NCBI RefSeq assembly: GCF_006715055.1
Contig: NZ_VFMN01000001.1
Span: 2,728,001 to 2,792,000 of the forward strand
From: Lapillicoccus jejuensis
GTDB lineage: Bacteria > Actinomycetota > Actinomycetes > Actinomycetales > Dermatophilaceae
Direction of reading: 5' to 3'
DNA length: 64,000 nt
In this document: positions 53,931 to 62,665 of the stretch, piece by piece
How the letters are laid out: each line of letters begins with the position of its first letter
Position numbering within the stretch: the stretch's first letter is position 1
Translations under genes and position numbers: made by a program
The notes under the pieces: model-generated
Seen by the model: the letters and a program-made list of their open reading frames with translations, nothing else
Told to the model about the DNA's origin: nothing
Database searches by the model: none

Positions 53931-54956
53931 TCAGCGCCCGGTGGTCAGCACCATCCGGAAGCGCGCGTCGCCGGCCATCATGGCGTCGTACGCCTCCTGG
54001 GCCTGCTCGAGCGGCATGGTCTGCACCATCGGGCGGACGTGGGTGAGGACGCTGAAGCGCATGGCGTCCTCGGAGTCCTGCGCGGTGCCCGAGGCGTGGC
54101 CCTGGACCGCGGTCGAGCCGGGGATGAGCGCGAACGGCGGCACGGGCATCGGGTCGGCCGAGGCGCCGACGACGACCAGCTGGCCGCGGGGCTTGAGGCC
54201 GCCGAGGGTGGCCGCCATCGCCTCCGGGGCGGTGACGGTGGCGAGGACGACCTTGGCGCCGCCGAGCGACTGCAGCTCCTGCGCCACGTCGACCGCGGTC
54301 GAGTCGAGGTAGTGGTGCGCCCCGAGCTCGCGGGCCAGCTGCTCCTTGCCGGTACCGCGCGCGATGGCGACGGTCTCGAAGCCCATCTTCACGGCGTACT
54401 GCACGCCCAGGTGCCCGAGGCCGCCGACGCCGAGGATCGCCACGAGGTCACCGGGTCGGGCGACCGACTCGCGCAGCGCGTTGAAGGTCGTGATGCCGGC
54501 GCACAGCAGGGGAGCGGCGTCGACGTCGGACAGGTCGTCGGGGATGCGGGCCAGCGCCTCGGCGGGCGCGACCATGTACTCGGCGTACCCGCCGTCGTAC
54601 GCGATGCCGGACACCTGCCCGTTGGCGCACGAGATGAAGTCGCCCCGGCGGCACGCCTCGCAGGTGAAGTCGCAGCCGCCGAACCAGCCCACCCCGACGC
54701 GGTCGCCGGCGGACCACCCCGTCACGCCGTCGCCGACGGCGTCGACGACCCCGGCGACCTCGTGGCCGGGGGCCCGCGGGAAGTCGTTGCCCATCGCCCC
54801 CTCGACGGTGAGCGAGTCGCTGTGGCACACCCCGCACGCGTGCACCTCGACGCGCACCTGACCCGGGCCCGGCTCGGGCACGGGGACCTGGACGATCTCG
54901 AACTTCGCTCCGGCGGAAGGGATCCGGGCCGTCGTCATCTGCTGCTGGTCGCTCAT
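53931..54956 (-). CDS. Zinc-dependent alcohol dehydrogenase
   Basis: This 341-aa MDR-family enzyme has catalytic-zinc motifs ACGVCHSD and PGHEVAGVVDAVG, a structural-zinc cluster (CDFTCEACRRGDFISC) and the NAD motif LGVGGLGHLGVQYA. It oxidises primary or secondary alcohols with NAD(P). The alternative reading is an AdhA-like protein reducing aldehydes. It is monocistronic, starts at ATG 54956, and is divergent from the decayed HTH gene. Confidence 0.94.
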   Translation of the reverse strand: MSDQQQMTTARIPSAGAKFEIVQVPVPEPGPGQVRVEVHACGVCHSDSLTVEGAMGNDFPRAPGHEVAGVVDAVGDGVTGWSAGDRVGVGWFGGCDFTCEACRRGDFISCANGQVSGIAYDGGYAEYMVAPAEALARIPDDLSDVDAAPLLCAGITTFNALRESVARPGDLVAILGVGGLGHLGVQYAVKMGFETVAIARGTGKEQLARELGAHHYLDSTAVDVAQELQSLGGAKVVLATVTAPEAMAATLGGLKPRGQLVVVGASADPMPVPPFALIPGSTAVQGHASGTAQDSEDAMRFSVLTHVRPMVQTMPLEQAQEAYDAMMAGDARFRMVLTTGR

Positions 54957-55051
54957 GGTCCTGACGCTAGGGCCGGGTGCCGGGTCTCGCAGCCATGGGG
55001 GGTGACGGGAGGCCGACCAGGCCATCTCATCGACATCAGAGAAAGGCCGGC

Positions 55052-55387
55052 ACGTCGACGATCGCGCAGCTGCGCACCGCAGCGGGCTTGACCCAGCAGG
55101 AGCTCGGCGACCTGTCCGGTGTCGCCCGGTCCACCATCGCCGCGTACGAGTCCGGACGCCGGCACCCGTCGCCGCCGATGGTGGCGCGGTTGGCGGCGGC
55201 TGCGCGGATCCAGCGGGACGACCGCGACGTCGTCGAGGAGCACCCGGAGATCAGCTGGCGCGCCATGAAGGGCATGCGCGACGTCGTCGCCCACGAGCAC
55301 GGGGCGATCGACCACGAGCTGCTGTGGAGGACGCTGAGCGCGGACGTCTCCCGGGAGGCCGAGCTCCTCCGCCTCCTCGCCGGCTAG
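55052..55387 (+). pseudogene. Remnant of an HTH-nucleotidyltransferase / HepT toxin-antitoxin locus
   Basis: The frame encodes an XRE helix-turn-helix (TIAQLRTAAGLTQQELGD, then ARSTIAAYESGRR) joined directly to the C-terminal part of a HepT/HEPN protein (ISWRAMKGMRDVVAHEHG with the R-x4-H motif, then IDHELLWRTL). Normally the HTH precedes an MNT domain and HepT is a separate downstream gene. Here the MNT domain and the first half of HepT are missing, as after an in-frame deletion. The expected start reads ACG (55052) with AGAGAAAGG in front; ATG 54995 is the only upstream option. An RNase-active HepT is unlikely. Confidence 0.65.
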
Positions 55388-55388
55388 G

Positions 55389-55420
55389 TTGCACTCAGTG
55401 CAACGTTGCACTTAGTGTTA
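55389..55420. promoter_or_regulatory. Tandem 15-bp palindromic TetR operators
   Basis: TTGCACTCAGTGCAA (55389-55403) is a perfect 7-1-7 palindrome. After CG comes TTGCACTTAGTGTTA (55406-55420), matching 12 of 15. Together they end one base before the TetR start, so bound dimers would block initiation of the TetR-MMPL unit. Confidence 0.85.
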
Positions 55421-55421
55421 T

Positions 55422-56087
55422 GTGGTGACCACCGAGCTGCTGCGGGACCGGCGCGCCGAGCAGCGCACCCGCACCCGCGAGGCGATCCTCGTGGCGGCCC
55501 GCGACCTCGCGCTGGAGCGGGGCCCGCTCGGGACGTCGTACGGCGTCGACGAGCTCGCGGAGCGCGCCGACGTCTCCCGGCGCACGGTCTTCAACCACTT
55601 CGCCTCGCTCGACGAGGTCACCTCGACGCTGTGCGCCCGCACCCTCGACGGGGTCATCGACTCCTTCACCGACACGGCGCGGACGGCGCCGCTGGGCGAC
55701 GGCACGATGGGCGGCGTCCTCGACGACGTCGCCGGGGCCCTGCGGGCCACCGACCTCGTCAGCGCCATCGGCACCATCCACGCGCTCGTCGGCGACGCCC
55801 CGTCCGACGACCCCCGCGACCAGCGCCCCGAGTGGCTGGTGCAGCACGGGTTCGCCCTCGCCTCCGAGCGGCTGCGCGCCGAGGTCGTGCGGCGCAACCC
55901 CGCGGCCGACCCGCTCGACGTCACCCTCCTGGTCGAGTCGCTCCTGTCCGGGGTGGCCGTCGTCGGCGAGCACTGGCTGCTCGAGACCGGCGGCGCCGAC
56001 TCCGCCGCCACCCGGCGCCGGTGGTCCGCCCTGCTCGACAAGGTCATCGACACCGTCCGCCACGGCCACGTCCGCGCCACCGGCTGA
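55422..56087 (+). CDS. TetR-family transcriptional regulator
   Basis: This 221-aa protein has an N-terminal HTH (TREAILVAARDLALERG, then VDELAERADVSRRTVFNHFASLDEV, residues 18-65) and a helical ligand domain. GTG 55422 or 55425 is the start. Two operators lie against it and an MMPL exporter follows 85 bp downstream. That layout indicates a local repressor relieved by the exporter's substrate. Confidence 0.92.
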   Translation: MVTTELLRDRRAEQRTRTREAILVAARDLALERGPLGTSYGVDELAERADVSRRTVFNHFASLDEVTSTLCARTLDGVIDSFTDTARTAPLGDGTMGGVLDDVAGALRATDLVSAIGTIHALVGDAPSDDPRDQRPEWLVQHGFALASERLRAEVVRRNPAADPLDVTLLVESLLSGVAVVGEHWLLETGGADSAATRRRWSALLDKVIDTVRHGHVRATG

Positions 56088-56172
56088 TCTCCTCCGCTCC
56101 TCCTCCGTTCCTCCACCCCGCCTGCAGCGCCGCAGGGTCCACCTCGTCACCTCGTTCACAGGAAGCCCCGAC

Positions 56173-58599
56173 ATGGCCTCTCTGCTCTACCGGCTCGGCC
56201 GGTTCGCCGCCCGGCGGGCGCTGCTCGTCGTCCTCGGCTGGGTCGTGCTCATCGCCCTCGCTGGCGTCGGGTACGGCGTCGGCCACGGCGCGCTGTCCGG
56301 CGCGATCACCATCCCCGGGACGGCGACCCAGAAGGTCGCCGACCAGCTGGCGAAGGACCTGCCGCAGCTGGCCGGCGGCGCGGGCACCCTCGTCGCGCAC
56401 ACCGACGACGGCCGGCCCTTCACCGACAGCCAGAAGCAGCAGGTCGCCGCGCTGCTGAAGAAGCTCGAGGCGGTGCCCGGCGTCCGCTCCGCCACCGACC
56501 CGTTCGCCACCGCCGCGAACGCGGACGCACAGCGCCAGAAGCTCGAGCAGGGCGCGGCGCAGCTCGCCGCCGGCCGCCAGCAGCTCGACGCGGCCAAGGC
56601 GCAGGCGCAGGCGCTGGGCAACCCGCCGGCGGTCCTGCAGCAGATCGCGACGCAGGAGCAGAAGCTCGACGACGCCGCGCAGCAGCTGCAGCAGGGCCAG
56701 GCGCTCGCCGGCCTCGCCGACGGGCTCGGCACCGTCTCGCGCGACGGCAGCGCCGCCCTCATCCCCGTCACGCTGCAGCAGAACGCCATGGCGGTGGCGC
56801 AGTCGACCAAGGACGAGCTGACCCGCATCGTGACGACCGCCGGCATCGGCGGGGTCACCGTCGACATCGGCAACGACCTGTCGCAGAGCGTCCCCAAGGT
56901 CGCCGGGCCCGGCGAGGTCATCGGCCTCGTCGTCGCCGCGATCGTCCTGCTCGTCATGCTCGGCACGCTGCTCGGCGCCGCGCTGCCGCTGGTCTCGGCG
57001 CTCGTCGGGGTCGGTGTCGGCGTGCTCGCCGCCCTGTCGCTCTCGGGGGCGGTCGACATGATCTCGGTGACCCCGGTGCTCGGGCTCATGCTCGGCCTCG
57101 CCGTCGGCATCGACTACTCGCTCTTCATCCTCAACCGCCACCGCCGTCAGCTGCGCACCGGCATGGACCTGCACGAGTCGATCGGCCTGGCCAACGGCAC
57201 GTCGGGCAACGCGGTCGTCTTCGCCGGCTCGACGGTCCTCATCGCGCTGCTGGCCCTCAACGTCACCGGCATCCCCTTCCTCGGCCTCATGGGCACGGTC
57301 GCGGCGTTCTGCGTCCTCGTCGCGATCCTCGTCGCGACCACCCTCACCCCTGCCCTCATCTCGCTGCTGGGCCACCGGGTCCTGCGGCGGCGCGAGCGGG
57401 ACGGGGTCGGGCGGCACGAGGCGGTCGCGGTCGACCGGCCGATGAGCACCCGGCGCGCGGTCCTGTCGACCGTCGTCGCCGCGGTGGCGCTCGTCGTCGT
57501 CGCGATCCCCGCGCTGTCGCTGCGGCTCGGCCTGCCCGACGGCTCGTCGGAGGCGGTCGGCTCCACCCAGTACGACGCCTACAAGACCATCGAGGCGAAG
57601 TTCGGGCCCGGCGTGGACGGGCCGCTGCTCGTCGTCGCGACCCTCGCGCAGCCCGCCTCGGACGGGACCCTGGTCGGCGACCAGCTCGCCGTGGGCCAGG
57701 CGGTCAAGCAGCTCGAGGGCGTCCAGGCCGTCGCGCCCATCGGGGCGTCATCGGACAGGACCGTGCTCGCCTTCCAGGTCGTGCCCACGCAGGGCCCGAA
57801 CGGGGAGGTCACCGCCCAGCTCGTCCAGGACCTGCGCGACCTGCGGCCCACGGTCGGCGGGTCGACCGCGACGATCGGCGTCGCCGGCAACGCCAGCGGC
57901 AACATCGACGTGTCGGACAAGCTCGCCTCGGCGCTGCCCGTCTACCTCGCGCTCGTCGTCGGCCTCTCCTTCGTCATCATGATCCTCGTCTTCCGGTCGC
58001 TGCTCGTCCCGCTGATCGCGACGCTCGGCTTCGTCCTCTCGCTCTTCGGCGCGCTCGGCGGGATCGTGGCGATCTACCAGTGGGGCTGGCTGTCCACGGT
58101 CTTCGGCACCCACGACCCGGGCCCGATCCTCAGCTTCCTGCCGACGCTGGAGATCGGGATCCTCTTCGGCCTGGCCATGGACTACCAGCTGTTCCTCGTC
58201 TCGGGGATGCGCGAGGCGTGGGCGCACGGCGCCTCGCCCCGGGTCGCCGTACGGCAGGGGTTCCGCGCGGGCCGGACCGTCGTCACGGCGGCGGCGATCA
58301 TCATGATCTCCGTCTTCTCGGGCTTCATCTTCAGCGACTCCTCGACGATCCGCCCGATCGGCTTCGGGCTCGCCTTCGGCGTCCTGCTCGACGCCTTCGT
58401 CGTGCGGATGCTGCTCGTGCCCGGCGTCATGCACCTGCTCGGCGGCGCCGCCTGGTGGCTGCCGCGCTGGCTGGACCGGATCCTGCCGGACGTCGACGTC
58501 GAGGGGGCCTCGCTCGAGCGCAGCCATCCGATGCCGGGCGGCGGCCACGGTGCGGCGGCGGACGCGCGCACGTCCGAGCCCGCGGGCTCACCCGCCTGA
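56173..58599 (+). CDS. MMPL-family RND transporter
   Basis: This 808-aa exporter has about twelve spans in two halves, each with an extracytoplasmic domain. The first one contains a coiled-coil-like Gln/Ala-rich stretch (LEQGAAQLAAGRQQLDAAKA and LQQGQALAG). Proton-relay motifs include GLAVGIDYSLFILNRHR in helix 4 and FGLAMDYQLFLVSGMREA in helix 10. Members export lipids or drugs with proton force. AGGAAG lies eight bases before ATG 56173. It is probably repressed by the TetR protein upstream. Confidence 0.93.
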   Translation: MASLLYRLGRFAARRALLVVLGWVVLIALAGVGYGVGHGALSGAITIPGTATQKVADQLAKDLPQLAGGAGTLVAHTDDGRPFTDSQKQQVAALLKKLEAVPGVRSATDPFATAANADAQRQKLEQGAAQLAAGRQQLDAAKAQAQALGNPPAVLQQIATQEQKLDDAAQQLQQGQALAGLADGLGTVSRDGSAALIPVTLQQNAMAVAQSTKDELTRIVTTAGIGGVTVDIGNDLSQSVPKVAGPGEVIGLVVAAIVLLVMLGTLLGAALPLVSALVGVGVGVLAALSLSGAVDMISVTPVLGLMLGLAVGIDYSLFILNRHRRQLRTGMDLHESIGLANGTSGNAVVFAGSTVLIALLALNVTGIPFLGLMGTVAAFCVLVAILVATTLTPALISLLGHRVLRRRERDGVGRHEAVAVDRPMSTRRAVLSTVVAAVALVVVAIPALSLRLGLPDGSSEAVGSTQYDAYKTIEAKFGPGVDGPLLVVATLAQPASDGTLVGDQLAVGQAVKQLEGVQAVAPIGASSDRTVLAFQVVPTQGPNGEVTAQLVQDLRDLRPTVGGSTATIGVAGNASGNIDVSDKLASALPVYLALVVGLSFVIMILVFRSLLVPLIATLGFVLSLFGALGGIVAIYQWGWLSTVFGTHDPGPILSFLPTLEIGILFGLAMDYQLFLVSGMREAWAHGASPRVAVRQGFRAGRTVVTAAAIIMISVFSGFIFSDSSTIRPIGFGLAFGVLLDAFVVRMLLVPGVMHLLGGAAWWLPRWLDRILPDVDVEGASLERSHPMPGGGHGAAADARTSEPAGSPA

Positions 58600-58684
58600 G
58601 CCGGGACGCCGTACGGCGCCGCCGAGGGGGCGGCCGGAAACCCGGTCGCCCGGTGTCGGTGCCCACGGATAGCGTGGCGGGGCC

Positions 58685-60649
58685 ATGCAGGACTTCCCGC
58701 CCACCGTCCGGGCCTACCTCGACCACACCGACGACCCGCCCGAGACGCGGAGCGCGCCGGCCTTCCTGCGGTGGCTCGTGCGCCAGCAGCGGGGCCTGGT
58801 CGCGCTCGGGTTCGTCGTCGCGCTGGTGTGGATGGTGCCGCAGGCCCTCGGGCCCTGGGTCGTCGGCCACGCCATCGACGCCGGCATCGCCTCCGGCCAC
58901 CCCGGCGGCGCCACTCGCTGGGTCGTGCTGCTCGCCGTCGTCACCGTGGTCGGGGCCGCGAGCGGGATCTGCTACCACACGATCATCGTGCGGCAGTGGC
59001 TCATCGCGCTCTACGGCACGACGTCGCTCGTCACCCGCAAGACCCTCCAGCTCGGGCACGTCTCGGCCCGCCGCACCCCGACGGGGGAGGTGCTGTCGGT
59101 CTCCGGCAGCGACGGCGACCAGTTCGGCGCGTTCCTCGAGGTCGCCTCGCGCGCGGTGAGCCAGCTGGTCGCCTACCTCGTCGTGGCGGGCATCGTCCTC
59201 GCGACCTCGGTCAAGCTGGGGCTGCTCGTCCTGCTCGCCGCGCCGCTGCTCGTCCTGCTCGGCGCACCGCTGCTGCGGCCGATGCAGCGCTGGCAGGGCG
59301 TCGAGCGGACCCGCTCCAGCGAGCTGACGTCGCAGGCCACCGACATCGTCGCCGGCCTGCGCATCCTGCGCGGCATCGGCGGGGAGGAGACCTTCGGCGA
59401 CGGGTACGCCCGCCAGTCGCAGGGCGTGCGCGAGGCCGGCGTCCAGGCCGGCCGCTGGCAGGCCGGGGTCGAGGCGGTCGGCGTGCTGCTCTCCGGCTCG
59501 TTCGTCGTCGCCCTCATGTGGCTCGGCGTCCGCGAGGTCGTCGCCGGCGGGCTCAGCGTCGGGCAGCTGGTCAGCTTCCTCGGTTACGGGCTCTTCCTCA
59601 TCCAGCCGATGCGCACCTTCGTCGAGTTCGCGCAGAAGTGGACCCGCACCCTCGTCTCGGCCCACAAGGCCGTCGTCGTCCTCGGCCAGCGACCGCCGTG
59701 GCAGGAGCCCGAGCACCCGCAGGCGCTCCCGCGGCTCGCCGAGATCGTCGACGAGTCCTCCGGCGCCGTCGTGCGCCCCGGCCGGCTGACCATGGTCGTC
59801 AGCGCCGAGCCCGACGAGTCCGCCGCGCTCGCCGACCGGCTGGGGCGCTACCTCGCGCGTGACGACGACGCCCGCGTCGGCGAGGAGCTGCCCGAGGGCC
59901 TCAAGGGCCGGGCCGCCCGTGAGGAGCGCCGGCGCCGCGCCGTGGCGCGCGCCGAGCAGGTGCGCCGCGACGAGGAGCTGGCCCGGCGCCGCTGGGGTGT
60001 CACCGTCGGCGGGGTCGACCTGTCGCAGGTGCCCCTCGCCCAGGTGCGCGAGCGGATCCTCGTCAGCGACACCTCGCCCTACACCTTCGCCGGGACGCTG
60101 CGCCACGCGCTCGACCCGCACGACCGGCTCACCCGCGAGCAGGCCGAGGAGGCCCTCGTCACCGCCGCCGCCGAGGACGTCTTCGACGCCCTGCCCGGCG
60201 GCTGGCAGGGCGAGCTCGAGGAGCGCGGCCGCGGGCTGTCCGGCGGTCAGCGCCAGCGGCTCGTGCTCGCCCGGGCGCTCGCGCTCGACCCCGAGGTCCT
60301 CGTCCTCGTCGAGCCGACGTCGGCCGTCGACGCGCACACCGAGGCCCGGATCGCCCAGCGCCTCGGGACCCACCGCGCCGGCCGCACGACCGTCGTCATG
60401 ACCGCCTCGCCGCTGCTGCTGCACCACGCCGACGAGGTGCTCCTGCTCGAGGGCGGCCGGGCCACCGCGCGCGGTCGGCACGCCGACCTCGTCGCGACCA
60501 GCGCCGCCTACCGCTCCGTCGTGACCCGCGGGGAGGACGCCGACCTGCCGCCCGCCGCCGACGGGGCGTCGTACGCCGACGCGGGGGCGCCCGACGGCCC
60601 CTCACCCCACCTGACCGACCGCCACCAGCCCGAGGGGGTGACCCGATGA
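58685..60649 (+). CDS. ABC exporter subunit with degenerate ATP site (Walker A and B lost)
   Basis: This 654-aa fused permease-NBD protein has six spans (residues 20-300) and a nucleotide-binding domain. The signature LSGGQRQRLVLARALALD is intact. Walker A is replaced by SAEPDESAA; the Walker B Asp reads Val (VLVLVEPTSAVD) and the switch His is Ser (MTASP). It therefore cannot hydrolyse ATP with its own Walker site but can lend its signature to the partner. A charged insertion (RAAREERRRRAVARAEQVRR) precedes the Q-loop region. TAGCGT lies nine bases before the ATG. The partner gene overlaps by ATGA. Confidence 0.93.
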   Translation: MQDFPPTVRAYLDHTDDPPETRSAPAFLRWLVRQQRGLVALGFVVALVWMVPQALGPWVVGHAIDAGIASGHPGGATRWVVLLAVVTVVGAASGICYHTIIVRQWLIALYGTTSLVTRKTLQLGHVSARRTPTGEVLSVSGSDGDQFGAFLEVASRAVSQLVAYLVVAGIVLATSVKLGLLVLLAAPLLVLLGAPLLRPMQRWQGVERTRSSELTSQATDIVAGLRILRGIGGEETFGDGYARQSQGVREAGVQAGRWQAGVEAVGVLLSGSFVVALMWLGVREVVAGGLSVGQLVSFLGYGLFLIQPMRTFVEFAQKWTRTLVSAHKAVVVLGQRPPWQEPEHPQALPRLAEIVDESSGAVVRPGRLTMVVSAEPDESAALADRLGRYLARDDDARVGEELPEGLKGRAAREERRRRAVARAEQVRRDEELARRRWGVTVGGVDLSQVPLAQVRERILVSDTSPYTFAGTLRHALDPHDRLTREQAEEALVTAAAEDVFDALPGGWQGELEERGRGLSGGQRQRLVLARALALDPEVLVLVEPTSAVDAHTEARIAQRLGTHRAGRTTVVMTASPLLLHHADEVLLLEGGRATARGRHADLVATSAAYRSVVTRGEDADLPPAADGASYADAGAPDGPSPHLTDRHQPEGVTR

Positions 60650-62601
60650 GCACCTCGCTGCTGCCGCCCGACCTCGCCCTGGAGTCCGCGCGGACCTGGG
60701 CCGGGGAGGCGAGCGGGCCGGCCCTCCCGCCGGAGCTCGTGCCGCCGACCAGCGCCGGTGTCCCCGAGCGGCTGCGGGCGCTGCGTCGCCGCCACGCCCT
60801 GCGCGAGCAGCGGGCCCGCGACTTCGTCGCCGCGACGATGAACCCCGCGCGGGGGCTGCCGATCGCGCCCGCCTCCGCCGTGCTCGGCTTCATCGGCGGG
60901 CTGCTGCGCCGACGGCGGGTCGGCGTCGCGGTCGTCGTGGCCGGCAACGCCTTCGCCGCGCTGTGCGGTCTGCTCGTCCCGCGGCTGCTGGGCGGGCTCG
61001 TCGACACGACGGTCACCGGGGTCCGCGACGGCACCGGCGACGCCGTGCTCGCCACCGCGACCTCGACCGCGCTCGTCCTCGTCGCGCTCGTCCTCGGACA
61101 GGCCGCCCTGACCTTCGTCGGGTCCGCCGGAGCCGCCGTCCTGGGCCAGGGGATGCTCGCCGACGCCCGCGAGTACGTCGTGCGGGCGATCCTGCGGCTG
61201 CCGCTGTCCAAGGTCGAGAGCGCCTCGTCCGGCGACCTCGTCACCCGCGTCACCCGCGACGTCGGGGCGATGAGCGACAGCGTCCGGTGGGCGCTGCCGC
61301 AGTCGCTCGTCGCCGGGACGACGGTCGTGCTCACCCTCGTGGCGATGCTGGCCAACTCGCTCCTGCTGTCGCTGCCCTCGCTCGTGCTCATCGCCGTCGC
61401 GCTGGTGCAGATCGTGCGCTACCTGCGCCGGGCGCCGCGGGCCTACCTCACCGAGGGCGGCACCTACTCGCGGATCAACACCACGCTGACCGAGACCGTC
61501 GAGGGCGCCCGCACCGTCGAGGCGCTCGGCATCCAGCGCGCCCGGCTGCGCCGCGGTCAGGACGACCTGGCCGTCTCGGGGCAGGCCGAGCGCTACGGCA
61601 TGACGCTGCGCAACCTCATGTTCGTCGTCATGGATCTGTCGTTCAGCCTCCCGCGCGTCCTCGTCCTCGTCGTCGGCGCGGTCGGCGTCGTCCAGGGGTG
61701 GGCGACGCTCGGCCAGGTGACGACGGCGATCCTCTACGTCGAGGCGCTGTGGGGTCCCTTCGACATGCTCGTGCACACCGTCGACCGGGTGCAGGTCGGC
61801 GTCGCCTCGACGACCCGCCTGCTCGGCATCGCGACCGTGCCGCCCGACCGCGAGGAGGGCGAGGAGCGCCCCGAGGGGTCGCGGCTGGTGGGGCAGGACC
61901 TGCGCTACGCCTACCGCGAGGGCCACGACGTCCTGCACGGCGTCGACGTCGACCTGCGCACCGGCGAGCGGCTGGCGATCGTCGGGCCGAGCGGGTCGGG
62001 CAAGTCGACGCTGGGCCGGCTGCTGTCCGGCATCCACGGCCCGCGCACCGGGTCGGTGACCGTCGGCGGGGTCGCGCTCACCTCGCTGCCGCTCGACGTG
62101 CTGCGCTCCGAGGTCGCCCTCGTCACCCAGGAGCACCACGTCTTCATCGGGACGCTGCGCGACAACGTCGGCCTGGCCCGGCCCGACGCGAGCGAGACCG
62201 AGGTCCGGCGCGCCCTCGAGGCGGTCGGGGCGGCCGCCTGGGTGGACGGCCTCGAGGCCGGTCTCGAGACCAAGGTCGGCTCCGGGGCGCTCGAGCTGAC
62301 GCCCGCGCGGGCCCAGCAGGTGGCGCTGGCCCGGCTCGTCCTCGCCGACCCGCACACCATCGTCCTCGACGAGGCGACCTCGCTCATCGACCCCCGCACC
62401 GCCCGGACCCTCGAAGGGTCGCTGGGCGCGCTGCTCACCGGGCGCACCGTCGTGGCCATCGCGCACCGGCTGCACACCGCCCACGACGCGGACCGGATCG
62501 CCGTCGTCATCGACGGGCGGGTCGCCGAGCTCGGCAGCCACGACGAGCTCGTCGCCCGGGACGGCGAGTACGCCGCCCTATGGAGGGCCTGGACGTCCTG
62601 A
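60646..62601 (+). CDS. ABC exporter subunit with intact Walker motifs and lost signature
   Basis: This 651-aa partner has an N-terminal cytoplasmic extension of about 80 residues, six spans, and an NBD with Walker [11 protein letters not shown]-loop VTQEHH, Walker B TIVLDEATSLID and switch His AIAHRL all present. The signature LSGGQ is changed to LTPARAQQ. Together with the preceding subunit it forms a heterodimer with exactly one complete composite ATPase site. The exported substrate is unknown; no regulator is adjacent except the TetR upstream of the MMPL gene. Confidence 0.94.
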   Translation: MSTSLLPPDLALESARTWAGEASGPALPPELVPPTSAGVPERLRALRRRHALREQRARDFVAATMNPARGLPIAPASAVLGFIGGLLRRRRVGVAVVVAGNAFAALCGLLVPRLLGGLVDTTVTGVRDGTGDAVLATATSTALVLVALVLGQAALTFVGSAGAAVLGQGMLADAREYVVRAILRLPLSKVESASSGDLVTRVTRDVGAMSDSVRWALPQSLVAGTTVVLTLVAMLANSLLLSLPSLVLIAVALVQIVRYLRRAPRAYLTEGGTYSRINTTLTETVEGARTVEALGIQRARLRRGQDDLAVSGQAERYGMTLRNLMFVVMDLSFSLPRVLVLVVGAVGVVQGWATLGQVTTAILYVEALWGPFDMLVHTVDRVQVGVASTTRLLGIATVPPDREEGEERPEGSRLVGQDLRYAYREGHDVLHGVDVDLRTGERLAIVGPSGSGKSTLGRLLSGIHGPRTGSVTVGGVALTSLPLDVLRSEVALVTQEHHVFIGTLRDNVGLARPDASETEVRRALEAVGAAAWVDGLEAGLETKVGSGALELTPARAQQVALARLVLADPHTIVLDEATSLIDPRTARTLEGSLGALLTGRTVVAIAHRLHTAHDADRIAVVIDGRVAELGSHDELVARDGEYAALWRAWTS

Positions 62602-62630
62602 CCGCAGGCCGCTGGGCGTCCGGGCGTCCG

Positions 62631-62665
62631 GCCGTCCGGGTCGTCGACCCGGGCGACCGGACGGC
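62631..62665. terminator. Hairpin between convergent ABC exporter and LCP genes
   Basis: GCCGTCCGG (62631-62639) pairs with CCGGACGGC (62657-62665), extended by three further pairs past a bulged G. It ends where the LCP stop codon begins. Position and structure suit a bidirectional terminator. Confidence 0.5.
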
